NCBI RefSeq assembly: GCF_015687155.1
Contig: NZ_JADPQF010000002.1
Location: 1-64,000 of the forward strand
Direction of reading: 5' to 3'
Length of the DNA stretch: 64,000 nucleotides
DNA from: Aliikangiella sp. G2MR2-5
Lineage (GTDB): Bacteria > Pseudomonadota > Gammaproteobacteria > Enterobacterales > Kangiellaceae
The notes beneath the pieces were generated by a model. It was not told the origin of the DNA. It worked only from the letters and a program-made list of their open reading frames with translations, and did not search any database. The position numbers and the translations under genes were made by a program. Below are positions 1-8,716 of this stretch, in pieces; position 1 is the stretch's first letter; each line of letters begins with the position of its first letter.

Positions 1-47
1 CCCCTCGAAGCGGACGCGCATTATAGGCTCTGGATTTTTAACCGCAA
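1..47 (-). promoter_or_regulatory. Possible strong promoter firing out of the left edge
   Basis: On the minus strand a perfect -10 hexamer TATAAT (25-20) is followed by a GC-rich discriminator, GCGCGTCCGC. A weak -35 match TTGCGG (47-42) lies 16 nt upstream. A GC-rich discriminator behind a consensus -10 is typical of stable-RNA and other growth-rate-controlled promoters. Any transcript would leave the window to the left, so the gene it serves cannot be seen. Confidence 0.4.
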
Positions 48-186
48 GCTTTTTTTGCATAAATATTTAAATTATTTTAAAGCTGCTCAATCATTAACCA
101 GAACGGCATATATTTCGTCCAATTTGTGCCTGTAACGAGTGAAAATTGTACTAATCTTTTATAGGGTCCTAGGCCAAGGAAATTAA

Positions 187-200
187 TTGACCTCGATCAA
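187..200 (+). promoter_or_regulatory. FNR-like box upstream of napF
   Basis: TTGACctcgATCAA matches the FNR consensus TTGATnnnnATCAA with one mismatch in the left half-site. It is centred about 96 nt upstream of the napF start codon. Activation of nap operons by FNR under oxygen limitation is established in enterobacteria. The role here is inferred from sequence and position. Confidence 0.6.
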
Positions 201-234
201 CAAGCTTGTATTTGTAAAGCGTAGAATTTCAAAA

Positions 235-250
235 TACCTAAATAGAGGTA
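235..250 (+). promoter_or_regulatory. NarL/NarP-type 7-2-7 inverted repeat upstream of napF
   Basis: TACCTAA-AT-AGAGGTA is two NarL heptamers (consensus TACYYMT) as an inverted repeat with a 2-bp spacer. Only the last base of the left heptamer deviates. It is centred 49 bp downstream of the FNR-like box and about 47 nt upstream of napF. A 7-2-7 site is the known arrangement for NarL/NarP at napF promoters, but here it lies promoter-proximal to the FNR box by more than in E. coli. Confidence 0.6.
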
Positions 251-289
251 TCAATATAATATCCACTAATAGATAACGGGGTCTAAAAA

Positions 290-793
290 GTGGGAAATAA
301 CAAAGACAGCAGACGAGCGCTGTTTCGGCGCATAACCGGCAAGTCAGCACGGCTTGTCCGTCCCCCGTGGTCACCGGATGAAGATACCTTTCTGGCATTA
401 TGCTCTCGCTGCAACCACTGCGTGGCAACCTGCGAATCAAAAATTATAAAAATCGATGACGACCCCTTTCCTTATATAGACTTTAATTCAGGCGAATGCA
501 CTTTCTGCAAAGCTTGTGTCAATTCCTGTGACACAGGCGCACTCTCGTTAACAAACCCTGCATTTTTAAATCTGGAGATTTCGATAGAGGAAGGCTGCCT
601 TGCCAATAACCAAACTTATTGCCAGACCTGCCAGGATGTGTGCGAAAAAGAAGCAATCAGCTTCCCACTTCAGGTCCACTCGATTCCTAAGCCAGTATTA
701 AACACTGAAGACTGTACCTACTGCGGTGCATGTATTCCAGTTTGCCCTGTTCAGGCAATTGAAATATTTCCCACTTTAAATAACTACAAGTAA
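290..793 (+). CDS. napF: NapF ferredoxin-type protein of periplasmic nitrate reduction
   Basis: Cytoplasmic iron-sulfur protein that in known systems assists maturation of NapA by installing or protecting its cofactors. Cysteine groups for 4Fe-4S clusters are visible at C38/C41/C44/C48, C70/C73/C76/C80 and C142/C145/C148/C152. A third, looser group, C111/C114/C118, lies between them, which fits the NapF ferredoxin layout. There is no signal peptide. The start is GTG, with a GGGG Shine-Dalgarno-like run about 8 nt upstream. It heads the napFDABC operon, 13 nt before napD, and sits behind FNR-like and NarL/NarP-like sites. Confidence 0.93.
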   Translation: MGNNKDSRRALFRRITGKSARLVRPPWSPDEDTFLALCSRCNHCVATCESKIIKIDDDPFPYIDFNSGECTFCKACVNSCDTGALSLTNPAFLNLEISIEEGCLANNQTYCQTCQDVCEKEAISFPLQVHSIPKPVLNTEDCTYCGACIPVCPVQAIEIFPTLNNYK

Positions 794-806
794 AACAGGA
801 CTAACT

Positions 807-1124
807 ATGGCACAACGACTCACCACCGCAACTCAGGACAAGCCGGTCAATATCGTAGGTTTGGTTATTCATATAGATAGCACACGTCAAAAACCAGTTT
901 TTGAAAGCCTGTCTAAAATTACCGGCCTTGAAATATACGCGGAGGAAAGAGGCAGAGTCATTGCCACATTGGATGAGGCTGAAAGCGAGCAAGCTATAGT
1001 CGACTCTATTACACAACTTAATAACATTCCCGGAGTGTTATCTACTTCGATCGCATATCACCATTTTGAAGGTACAAATCAACAACCAGTTGAAAAGCCT
1101 GACAATCAGGAGAGAGCCTTATGA
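807..1124 (+). CDS. napD: NapD chaperone for NapA
   Basis: Small cytoplasmic chaperone (105 residues) that binds the twin-arginine signal peptide of NapA and holds back export until the molybdenum cofactor is loaded. The sequence has the NapD ferredoxin-like alternation of strands and helices, and [10 protein letters not shown] and [19 protein letters not shown] are family-like stretches. The C-terminal tail after about residue 92 is polar and probably flexible. Its stop overlaps the napA start by 4 nt (ATGA), so chaperone and client are probably translationally coupled. Confidence 0.92.
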   Translation: MAQRLTTATQDKPVNIVGLVIHIDSTRQKPVFESLSKITGLEIYAEERGRVIATLDEAESEQAIVDSITQLNNIPGVLSTSIAYHHFEGTNQQPVEKPDNQERAL

Positions 1125-3616
1125 AACTAACTCGACGCAAGTTTATCAAAGCCAATGCTGCCGCTGCCGCTGCTTCTGCCGCAGGGATCAGTCTCCCGAC
1201 TGCAGCGACCAACTTAATAACCAGCTCCGATAAATCAAAGATAAAATGGGACAAAGCCCCCTGCCGCTTTTGTGGTACAGGCTGCTCGGTTCTTATTGGT
1301 ACAAAAGATAACAAAGTTGTCGCAACTCAGGGGGATCCCGAAGCACCGGTCAACCGTGGATTGAACTGCATCAAGGGTTACTTTCTATCAAAGATAATGT
1401 ACGGCAAGGACCGCCTGACTAAACCATTACTCAGAATGAAGAACGGCGAATACTCAAAAGATGGTGAGTTTACCGAAGTAAGCTGGGATACCGCATTTGA
1501 TGTAATGGCTGAAAAATTTAAGCAAGCTCTCAAAGCTAAAGGCCCTACTTCTGTGGGAATGTTTGGCTCTGGCCAGTGGACAGTATGGGAGGGCTATGCA
1601 GCAGCCAAGCTTATGAAAGCGGGATTCAGAAGCAATAACATCGATCCTAATGCACGCCACTGCATGGCTTCTGCAGTCGGCGGCTTTATGCGCACCTTTG
1701 GTATCGATGAACCGATGGGCTGCTATGATGATCTTGAGCACGCTGATGCGTTCGTCCTTTGGGGCTCCAATATGGCAGAGATGCATCCAATCCTCTGGTC
1801 TCGCCTGGCTGACAGAAGATTGAGTGCTCCGCATGTATCTGTACATGTACTCTCAACCTTTAAGCATCGTTGCTTTGACCTGGCAGATAACCCCATGGTT
1901 TTTACACCACAAACCGATATGGTTATCCTCAATTATATTGCTAACTATATTATTCAGAATAAAGCTGTCAATCATGATTTTGTGAAGAAACACACCAACT
2001 TCCGGCTGGGTGAAGCAGATATTGGCTATGGTCTCCGCCCCGAACATCCGTTGGAAAAAGCAGCAAAGAACCCCGCAAGCAAAAAATCCACCCCTATTAC
2101 TTTTGAAGAGTTCGCCAAGTTTGTCAGCACCTATACTCTTGACTATGCACACAAGATGTCAGGCGTTCCCAAGGAGAACCTCGAAAAGCTGGCCCAGGTG
2201 TATGCCGACCCCAAAATAAAGGTTTCGTCCTATTGGACCATGGGTTTCAATCAGCACACCCGCGGAGTATGGACGAATAATCTGCTTTACAATATTCATC
2301 TATTAACCGGCAAAATATCTGAACCGGGTAATAGCCCCTTCTCCTTAACCGGACAGCCTTCGGCCTGCGGCACAGCCCGTGAAGTTGGCACATTTGCCCA
2401 CCGTCTTCCCGCTGACATGGTTGTAATGAACGAAGACCACCGCAAATTTGCAGAAAGTATCTGGAAGCTACCCGAAGGAACTATTCCAGCTAAACCCGGG
2501 TATCACGCTGTATTACAAAATCGAATGCTTAAAGACGGTAAACTCAATGCTTATTGGGTAATGTGCAATAATAATATGCAAACCGCGCCTAATATGAATG
2601 AAGAGGGTTTTCCAGGTTATCGAAACCCGGAAAACTTTGTGGTTTGTTCAGATCCCTACCCAACGGTGACCGCTCAGGCATCAGATCTCATCCTGCCTAC
2701 GGCTATGTGGGTTGAAAAAGAAGGCGCCTATGGAAACGCCGAACGAAGAACCCAGTTCTGGTACCAACAGGTACCACCGCCCGGCGAAGCTAAATCCGAT
2801 CTTTGGCAAGTTATGGAGTTTTCCAAGCGCTTTAAAGTCGAAGAAGTCTGGCCGCAAGAGTTAATTGCCAAGATGCCCGAATATAAAGGCAAGACTTTGT
2901 TCGACATTCTTTACAAGAATGGAGAAGTCGACAAATTTCCTCTGTCTGAGATGAGCAAAGAAAGGCCCAGTGATGAGTCCAATGAGTTTGGCTTCTATGC
3001 ACAAAAAGGATTATTTGAAGAATACCGCAAATTTGGCCTGAATAAAGCGCACGATCTAGCCGAATTCGATGAATACCACAACACCAGAGGGCTGCGCTGG
3101 CCTGTCGTCAATGGAAAGGAAACTCTTTGGCGCTTCCGAGAAGGCTATGATCCCTACGTGGAAAAAGGAAGTGAAGTTCAATTCTATGGCAAGAAAAAGG
3201 ATAACAAGGCATGGATATTTGCCCTGCCTTATGAACCTCCTGCCGAATCACCTGACCAGGAGTTTGATCTTTGGCTCAGTACAGGTCGAGTACTTGAGCA
3301 CTGGCACTCTGGCACCATGACCCGTCGCGTACCCGAGCTATACCGAGCATTCCCTGATGCAGTTTTATTTATGCACCCTGACGATGCCAAGGCTCGCGGT
3401 GTAAGACGCGGTCAACAGGTGAAAGTAGTTTCACGTCGTGGAGAAGTATTTACTCGAGTAGAGACTCGCGGGAGAAACAAGCCTCCGAAAGGACTGGTAT
3501 TTATGCCTTTCTTCGACGCCAAACAGCTAGTGAATAAATTGACTCTGGATGCAACAGATCCACTTTCAAAGGAAACTGATTTTAAAAAATGTGCGGTGAA
3601 AGTGATAAAAGTTTAA
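1121..3616 (+). CDS. napA: NapA periplasmic nitrate reductase, catalytic subunit
   Basis: Molybdopterin (bis-MGD) enzyme that reduces nitrate to nitrite in the periplasm, taking electrons from NapB. The N-terminus is a twin-arginine signal (TRRKFIK, then an Ala-rich stretch to about residue 30). The 4Fe-4S cysteines are C48, C51, C55 and C83. The Mo-ligand cysteine is C181 in NARHCMAS. Its 831 residues match the usual NapA length, and the C-terminal molybdopterin dinucleotide-binding domain is complete ([17 protein letters not shown]). It overlaps napD by 4 nt and is followed by a 127-nt structured gap before napB. Confidence 0.98.
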   Translation: MKLTRRKFIKANAAAAAASAAGISLPTAATNLITSSDKSKIKWDKAPCRFCGTGCSVLIGTKDNKVVATQGDPEAPVNRGLNCIKGYFLSKIMYGKDRLTKPLLRMKNGEYSKDGEFTEVSWDTAFDVMAEKFKQALKAKGPTSVGMFGSGQWTVWEGYAAAKLMKAGFRSNNIDPNARHCMASAVGGFMRTFGIDEPMGCYDDLEHADAFVLWGSNMAEMHPILWSRLADRRLSAPHVSVHVLSTFKHRCFDLADNPMVFTPQTDMVILNYIANYIIQNKAVNHDFVKKHTNFRLGEADIGYGLRPEHPLEKAAKNPASKKSTPITFEEFAKFVSTYTLDYAHKMSGVPKENLEKLAQVYADPKIKVSSYWTMGFNQHTRGVWTNNLLYNIHLLTGKISEPGNSPFSLTGQPSACGTAREVGTFAHRLPADMVVMNEDHRKFAESIWKLPEGTIPAKPGYHAVLQNRMLKDGKLNAYWVMCNNNMQTAPNMNEEGFPGYRNPENFVVCSDPYPTVTAQASDLILPTAMWVEKEGAYGNAERRTQFWYQQVPPPGEAKSDLWQVMEFSKRFKVEEVWPQELIAKMPEYKGKTLFDILYKNGEVDKFPLSEMSKERPSDESNEFGFYAQKGLFEEYRKFGLNKAHDLAEFDEYHNTRGLRWPVVNGKETLWRFREGYDPYVEKGSEVQFYGKKKDNKAWIFALPYEPPAESPDQEFDLWLSTGRVLEHWHSGTMTRRVPELYRAFPDAVLFMHPDDAKARGVRRGQQVKVVSRRGEVFTRVETRGRNKPPKGLVFMPFFDAKQLVNKLTLDATDPLSKETDFKKCAVKVIKV

Positions 3617-3631
3617 CGACAAACTAACGCC

Positions 3632-3694
3632 GCTGAAAGCATGTCGAGTTCAATAAACTCAGAAACAAAATATTGTTTAGACACGACTTTCAGC
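3632..3694 (+). other. Intercistronic RNA structure between napA and napB
   Basis: An 8-bp perfect stem (GCTGAAAG 3632-3639 with CTTTCAGC 3687-3694) encloses two small hairpins. The first is GAGTT/AACTC (3646-3660, loop caata). The second is AAACAA/TTGTTT (3663-3678, loop aata). Together they form a plausible three-way junction in the 127-nt gap. No U-tract follows, so it is not a simple terminator. A processing or mRNA-stability element that sets the NapA:NapB ratio is an inference. Confidence 0.5.
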
Positions 3695-3743
3695 TGGCCG
3701 TCGAACTTGCTATCAGATACTAAATTTAAGTGGAGAAGAGACC

Positions 3744-4211
3744 ATGAAAAAACTAATTTATGCGATCACTGCCGCGGTAATGCTGAGCATTTTATTACCT
3801 AAAGCGCAATCTGAAGATTTAAAAGATAACGGAGGAGTAATATCTCTTAGAGGTCAGGCTCAACTCTTTGAGCAGGACAAGGCGGAAGATATGAAAAGAG
3901 TTCAACGAGATCAATCGCCGATAGCTCGCGACTACTTGCATCAACCTCCATTGATCCCACATCAAACACGCAACTACAAAATTAACACTAACAGTAACAA
4001 ATGCCTGTCATGTCACAGTTGGAAAAACTACCGCAAAAGTGGAGCGACTAAAATTAGCATGACTCACTTTGAAACACGCGACAGACAGCAACTTTCTGAT
4101 GTTTCACCTCGACGTTATTTCTGCACCCAGTGTCATGTGACACAAGCTGATGCTGAGCCACTTATAGCCAATGACTTTAAGCCTGTAGAAGAGCTTTCTG
4201 GCGGTAAGTAG
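3744..4211 (+). CDS. napB: NapB dihaem cytochrome c subunit
   Basis: Periplasmic electron-transfer subunit that passes electrons from NapC to NapA. A Sec signal peptide occupies about residues 1-23 (ends PKAQS-E). The two haem c sites are CLSCH (87-91) and CTQCH (127-131), which is the NapB signature. The segment PPLIPHQTRNY supplies conserved His upstream of the first haem. Its 155 residues are normal for the family. A good Shine-Dalgarno sequence (GGAGAAG) precedes the ATG. It lies behind a structured spacer after napA and 26 nt before napC. Confidence 0.96.
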   Translation: MKKLIYAITAAVMLSILLPKAQSEDLKDNGGVISLRGQAQLFEQDKAEDMKRVQRDQSPIARDYLHQPPLIPHQTRNYKINTNSNKCLSCHSWKNYRKSGATKISMTHFETRDRQQLSDVSPRRYFCTQCHVTQADAEPLIANDFKPVEELSGGK

Positions 4212-4237
4212 TAGCACCCAATTAAAGGAGCAAAACA

Positions 4238-4831
4238 ATGTCAGATTCAAATTTCATTAAGCGTTATTGGCAAATAATGAAAAGACCCCATCGTGCTGCA
4301 CTAGGGACGATCCTGGCTCTAGGATTTACCTCCGGAGTTATTTTTTGGGGAGGTTTTAATACAGGCTTGGAAGCAACCAATACTGAAGCCTTCTGCATTA
4401 GTTGTCATGAGATGGAGAACAATGTCTACCAGGAATACAAAGAAACGATTCATTATTCCAATCGTTCAGGGGTGCGAGCCACTTGCCCCGACTGCCATGT
4501 CCCAGATGAATGGACACATAAAATTGTTCGAAAGATTCAGGCAAGTAAGGAACTTTGGGGCAAGTTTACCGGATATGTTGATACCCCGGAAAAATTTGAT
4601 CAACACCGTAAGGAAATGGCTATCCGTGAGTGGAAACGCATGAAAGACAATGACTCTCAGGAGTGCCGTAACTGTCACAACTTTGAATATATGGATTTTT
4701 CAGAGCAAGGAAAACGCTCCAGAGTCCAACATGCAAATGCACTGGAAACCGGTGATAAAACCTGTATTGACTGCCACAAGGGAATTGCTCATACATTACC
4801 GGATATGAAAGATGTCGAAGGATGGGATTAA
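4238..4831 (+). CDS. napC: NapC tetrahaem membrane quinol dehydrogenase
   Basis: Membrane-anchored NapC/NirT-family cytochrome c that oxidises menaquinol or ubiquinol and feeds NapB. It has one N-terminal transmembrane anchor (about 20-40) followed by four CXXCH motifs at residues 53, 83, 143 and 176, the standard arrangement. Its 197 residues are typical. No napGH genes are present, so NapC is the only quinol route to NapA that the window shows. The start has a clear AAAGGAG ribosome site. Confidence 0.96.
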   Translation: MSDSNFIKRYWQIMKRPHRAALGTILALGFTSGVIFWGGFNTGLEATNTEAFCISCHEMENNVYQEYKETIHYSNRSGVRATCPDCHVPDEWTHKIVRKIQASKELWGKFTGYVDTPEKFDQHRKEMAIREWKRMKDNDSQECRNCHNFEYMDFSEQGKRSRVQHANALETGDKTCIDCHKGIAHTLPDMKDVEGWD

Positions 4832-4873
4832 TTTTTTAGTTAGCTTTAAACTCTAATTTTTAGGAGAATCAAA

Positions 4874-5008
4874 ATGGGTGGTCTCGAAACAACGATATGG
4901 TACATTCTGGGATTTTTGGCGATGCCTGTAATCTTTTTAACAGGTTTTTTTCTGTTTTCATACACCAGTATATTTATTCTCAACCTTTTTGGTAAAAATG
5001 CAGAATAA
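4874..5008 (+). CDS. Small single-span membrane protein at the end of the nap operon (NapE-like?)
   Basis: A 44-codon reading frame starts with ATG 8 nt after a strong AGGAGA ribosome site and ends just before a terminator. The product has one long hydrophobic stretch (about residues 9-38) flanked by short polar ends, with a C-terminal Lys-Asn-Ala-Glu. It follows napC by 42 nt in the same direction. NapE is a membrane protein of similar size, but napE is usually first in its operon and I see no decisive NapE motif. The function is unknown. That it is a real gene is likely, from its ribosome site, operon position and hydrophobic design. Confidence 0.65.
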   Translation: MGGLETTIWYILGFLAMPVIFLTGFFLFSYTSIFILNLFGKNAE

Positions 5009-5027
5009 CGATGTTGTATGTTTCAGT

Positions 5028-5053
5028 AAAGCGCCAGCCGAAACTGGCGTTTT
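5028..5053 (+). terminator. Intrinsic terminator of the nap operon
   Basis: Stem CGCCAG (5032-5037) and CTGGCG (5044-5049) with loop CCGAAA, followed by TTTT. The stem extends outward by AAA/TTT and a G-T pair. It lies 20-45 nt after the small membrane-protein gene and just before the end of the convergent kinase gene. Confidence 0.85.
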
Positions 5054-5054
5054 A

Positions 5055-6839
5055 CTAATTGGAAAATAAAAACCAGACTAAGAGAAGTGTAATCAACCAA
5101 AATCCTGAAATAACCTGCCAGAATAGAGCCTGACTTTTATCTTTCTTGTAGGTCGGATCATCCAATAGATAGTCAGGATTTGGATGATGTAAATCTTTTA
5201 AAAACTTATCCATACTGGCGTAACGTTTTTCCAGATCAAATGCAACCCCACGCTCCAATGTGCGATCAAACCATAAAGGTATGACAGGATTAAATTGATT
5301 CGCGGATCGGTAGCGTAAGCGATCATAATCTAAAGCAGACTGGCATTCTTCAATTTCAGGACCATAAGGCAGTTCTCCCGTAAAAATTTCATATGCGATC
5401 GTTGCCAAAGCATAGAGATCACCCTGAACCCCGGAATTTTTCCCCATTAAATACTGAGGGTCAGAGTAAGAAGCCGTACCAAGCGCTCCCACATGTTCGA
5501 TGGGGCGAAATACTTCAGCTACTCCTGCGACATAGACTGAACCGAAGTCGACGATCTTTACGCTTCCCTCTGGAGTAATCATCACATTACCCGGTTTTAG
5601 ATCCTGATGAATAGTTTCCTGACTGTGAAAAGCTTGAATACCTTCTGCGATTTTTTCAACAATCTGAATAGCAACTTTAGGACGAGGAAAACGATTCTTT
5701 TTCATCCACTTTTCCAATGTCTCTCCATGAACATATTCCATTATGTAGTACAAAAAATTCCGTTTACGCTTTTGTGCCAAAGTTTTTACCACGTAAGGAC
5801 TATCAATTCGTTTACCAATCCACTCTTCCTGTATAAAACGATCAATGTAGGATGTATCATTTTCATAGTTAACAGAAGGCGTTTTCATTACCATCTGTTC
5901 AGCAGTTTCTTCATCTTCCACCAAATATAGCTGACTTCTACTGCTCGCAAAAATTTCCTTTTTAATGACAAAACCGTCAATTTTCATTCCCGGCTCCAGT
6001 TCTGGAGGAAAAGGTAAACGAGTTAATTTTGCGTTGTAATCATTAAGGCTTTCACTAGGTAGCTGTTCGACTTTAACAACGATACAGCTCATATTATCGT
6101 CACTATTTCCAACCTTCGCTGCCGCTACCAGAGCTTCCGCTTTTTCTTGCTCAGAAACATTCGAAGCCAGAATATCGACGATTTTCTCCTGAGCAACAAA
6201 GTCGTGAACCCCGTCAGTTGATATAAAGAATATATCTCCTGCCTTTAGCGATATTTTGCTGTAATCAATAGCCAAACTGCTATCCATTCCGACGGCTCTG
6301 GCTAAAATACTGCGCCCTTTCCCCAAAGTAGCGACATGATCTCTAGTGATTTGCCTGAGGAAATTTTCGCCTTCTTCCAGCTGATAGATTCTACTGTCTC
6401 CGGCATGAAAGATATGACCGACACGGCTTTTGAAAACCATGCCGCTAAATGTGCAAAGATAACCCTTTTCTTCATGAATAAATTCGTGACTTTTTCGATA
6501 AAGCTTTAAATTGATCGAAGTGAGAATTTTTTGACCCGCGTGACTAACAGACCAGGTATCAGGGGTTTGAAAGTAATCCTCGATAAACTGCTCTACCGCA
6601 GTTTTACTTGCCACCTTACCTGCTTCAGCGCTGCTTACACCATCGGCTAATGCGATAGCAATTCCTTTACTCTCTAATTGATGAATATTTTCTGGCGTGA
6701 AACTTCCTACGAAATCTTCATTCTCTTCTTTTACCCCACGCTCAGAATACTGGCCAATTGTTAAGGTCAACTGACTTGTCGTGGCAAGCAAATTCTCTTC
6801 GAAATTTTCCGTTGCACTTCTATCACTGTCATTGCCCAT
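5055..6839 (-). CDS. Fused PP2C phosphatase / Ser-Thr protein kinase with C-terminal membrane anchor
   Basis: Bifunctional signalling protein. Residues about 25-257 form a PP2C phosphatase: metal-binding Asp in ADGVSSAEAG (D66), ISTDGVHDFV (D209) and NSDDNMSC (D248). Residues about 285-550 form a Hanks-type kinase: VMK lysine (K319), catalytic HQDLKPGN (D413) and DFG (D432). HQD replaces the usual HRD, and the region of the glycine-rich loop (IFASSRSQ) has no Gly-x-Gly pattern. The last about 25 residues are one transmembrane helix. I chose ATG 6839; an in-frame TTG at 6854 is possible, and neither has a clear ribosome site. It lies downstream of narK in the same direction, as fused kinases do beside nasA in Pseudomonas nitrate-assimilation loci. 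A role in nitrate uptake or assimilation is inferred. Confidence 0.88.
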   Translation of the reverse strand: MGNDSDRSATENFEENLLATTSQLTLTIGQYSERGVKEENEDFVGSFTPENIHQLESKGIAIALADGVSSAEAGKVASKTAVEQFIEDYFQTPDTWSVSHAGQKILTSINLKLYRKSHEFIHEEKGYLCTFSGMVFKSRVGHIFHAGDSRIYQLEEGENFLRQITRDHVATLGKGRSILARAVGMDSSLAIDYSKISLKAGDIFFISTDGVHDFVAQEKIVDILASNVSEQEKAEALVAAAKVGNSDDNMSCIVVKVEQLPSESLNDYNAKLTRLPFPPELEPGMKIDGFVIKKEIFASSRSQLYLVEDEETAEQMVMKTPSVNYENDTSYIDRFIQEEWIGKRIDSPYVVKTLAQKRKRNFLYYIMEYVHGETLEKWMKKNRFPRPKVAIQIVEKIAEGIQAFHSQETIHQDLKPGNVMITPEGSVKIVDFGSVYVAGVAEVFRPIEHVGALGTASYSDPQYLMGKNSGVQGDLYALATIAYEIFTGELPYGPEIEECQSALDYDRLRYRSANQFNPVIPLWFDRTLERGVAFDLEKRYASMDKFLKDLHHPNPDYLLDDPTYKKDKSQALFWQVISGFWLITLLLVWFLFSN

Positions 6840-6940
6840 AAAACATTTTACCAAAATCAGGTTGTGTTGATTGTTAGTTAAACTTTATCACTATTTGATC
6901 ATTTTGGCAGTCGAATAATTATTCAAGCATTAATAACCAA

Positions 6941-6966
6941 AAAGCCCCTGATTAGACAGGGGCTTT
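6941..6966 (-). terminator. Intrinsic terminator after narK
   Basis: AAAGCCCCTG (6941-6950) pairs with CAGGGGCTTT (6957-6966) around a 6-nt loop. Read on the minus strand it ends in a T-run (CTTTTTGG), as expected for the end of narK. It separates narK from the kinase/phosphatase gene, which then needs its own promoter or read-through. Confidence 0.85.
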
Positions 6967-6987
6967 GTTAAATCCAGTGCGGGTTAA

Positions 6988-8463
6988 TTACTCAACATCA
7001 ATCAGGTGAACGCTTCCATCAGGCATCACCTCCGCCATTTGACCTTTTGGCTCATCAATAAACCAGCAGGCCAGGAAAATTACCGCGGCAGATGCAGAGA
7101 TTACGTAGAAGAAAGTACTGTAATCAACAAATGAAAGAACGGTCAAATAAGTTACTGCTCCAACATTTCCGTATGCGCCCGCCATACCGGCAATTTGTCC
7201 GGTCATTCGGCGTTTCACCAAGGGTACAATCGCAAATACCGCACCTTCTCCTGCTTGCACGAAGAAAGAACAACACATAGTAGCGATAACGGCAACAGGG
7301 ATCCACCAGTTACTATCAATGTGACCTAATGTGAAATATCCGATTGCTAGCCCGCCAATTAAAAACATTAAAGATTTACGACGTCCAAACTTGTCGCTAA
7401 AGAATCCACCGGTAGGACGAGCGACCAAATTCATAAATGCAAATCCTGAAGCGAGCAACCCTGCTTTTACCGGGTCAAGACCTTCAAAGGTTTCCAGGAA
7501 GAATAGAGGTAGCATAGAAACCACAGCCAGTTCAGAACCGAAAGTTACAAAGTAGGCCACATCCAGAATTGCTACTTGCTTAAATTTGTACTTTTCAAGA
7601 TCAGGTACGCCATGAGTTAAGTTTTCTTTGTTTACTTTGTAGATTGCATTGGTTTGGAATGCAAATAAGGCAATCAGGGCAATCCACATGATTTGCATGG
7701 TTTGTTCAGTCAATAGTCCCACGCCTGCAGGAGAAAGTTTCCAGGCCAGTACACCAAGCGCAGCATACATCGGAACATTCATCAGCAAGTAAAAATAGAA
7801 GTCGCCTTTAGTGGTTACTTCAAGACCACCGGTTTTCTTTGGTTTAAAATATGTAGAGCCTTTGGGTGTATTACGTGCAGCGGTATAAAAGAATAAACCA
7901 TAGATACCGGCAATCACACCAGTCAAACCTAGTGCATAGCGCCATCCATCATCACCGCCAAATAACAATGCAATCGTCGGTAGAGTCATTGCTCCAGCGG
8001 CAGAACCGAAATTCCCCCAGCCACCATAGATGCCTTCAGCAACACCGACTTGCTTTGCGGGGAACCATTCGCCAACAAGACGGATTCCAATAACAAAACC
8101 TGCACCGACAAAACCGAGTAAGAATCGGAATAATGCTAGTGCTTCATAACTGGTCGCCATCGCAAAGCCAACGCAGATAAAACTGGAAATAACCAGCAGT
8201 CCGCTGTAGACAATTCTAGGACCAAACTTGTCCACCAACATACCAATGACAATCCGAGCAGGAATTGTCAGTGCCACATTGAGTATGAGCAATGCTTTGA
8301 CCTGTGGCGTCGTCAAATTAAAAGCTTCTTTGATAAAAACCATCAAAGGCGCATGAGAAAACCACACGACAAAAGTCAGGAAAAACGCAAACCAGGTAAC
8401 ATGGAGCGTTTTGATCTTGGGATCTTTTAAATTAAATAAATTGAGTTTGCCTTCATTTGACAT
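6988..8463 (-). CDS. narK: NNP-family nitrate/nitrite transporter (NarK/NasA type)
   Basis: Major-facilitator membrane protein of the nitrate/nitrite porter family, 491 residues with about 12 hydrophobic segments. Family-like stretches are [11 protein letters not shown] (after helix 2), [34 protein letters not shown] (nitrate signature) and [10 protein letters not shown]. The substrate Arg of helix 2 (PARIVIG) and of helix 8 ([11 protein letters not shown]) appear present. It is divergent from another NNP gene and shares with it an intergenic region carrying FNR-like and NarL-like sites. Whether it imports nitrate for assimilation or respiration cannot be told from sequence; its kinase/phosphatase neighbour resembles assimilation loci. 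Confidence 0.9.
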   Translation of the reverse strand: MSNEGKLNLFNLKDPKIKTLHVTWFAFFLTFVVWFSHAPLMVFIKEAFNLTTPQVKALLILNVALTIPARIVIGMLVDKFGPRIVYSGLLVISSFICVGFAMATSYEALALFRFLLGFVGAGFVIGIRLVGEWFPAKQVGVAEGIYGGWGNFGSAAGAMTLPTIALLFGGDDGWRYALGLTGVIAGIYGLFFYTAARNTPKGSTYFKPKKTGGLEVTTKGDFYFYLLMNVPMYAALGVLAWKLSPAGVGLLTEQTMQIMWIALIALFAFQTNAIYKVNKENLTHGVPDLEKYKFKQVAILDVAYFVTFGSELAVVSMLPLFFLETFEGLDPVKAGLLASGFAFMNLVARPTGGFFSDKFGRRKSLMFLIGGLAIGYFTLGHIDSNWWIPVAVIATMCCSFFVQAGEGAVFAIVPLVKRRMTGQIAGMAGAYGNVGAVTYLTVLSFVDYSTFFYVISASAAVIFLACWFIDEPKGQMAEVMPDGSVHLIDVE

Positions 8464-8545
8464 CTTATTCCCCTTACACAGGCTTGTGTACCAATCTTTT
8501 GGGTTAAATTCGAGCTAATCATCTCCCTCCTGAGTTATGCTATAA

Positions 8546-8559
8546 CTGATCTGTATCAA
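8546..8559 (-). promoter_or_regulatory. FNR-like box upstream of narK
   Basis: Read on the minus strand the site is TTGATacagATCAG, one mismatch from the FNR consensus TTGATnnnnATCAA. It is centred about 89 nt upstream of the narK start. If it sits at -41.5, as in class II FNR promoters, transcription would begin near 8511. Confidence 0.6.
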
Positions 8560-8605
8560 TTGGTTTTTAGTATCCATCTCAACTACCCCTAATGACCAAA
8601 AACAA

Positions 8606-8621
8606 TACTACTTTAGAGGTA
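8606..8621. promoter_or_regulatory. NarL/NarP-type 7-2-7 inverted repeat between divergent nitrate transporters
   Basis: TACTACT-TT-AGAGGTA consists of two NarL heptamers facing each other with a 2-bp spacer. The right arm is a perfect AKRRGTA and the left has one mismatch to TACYYMT. A further single perfect heptamer, TACCCCT, is at 8584-8590. The repeat lies 61 bp upstream of the FNR-like box relative to narK and about 95 bp before the plus-strand transporter, so it could serve either gene. Confidence 0.55.
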
Positions 8622-8716
8622 CTTAATATCAATAGTGATTGCTAAAAATCCATTGCATTCGAAGCTGAATAATTTAATCTATTAAGGGCACTCTCTTGTT
8701 AAGAGCAAAATAGACA

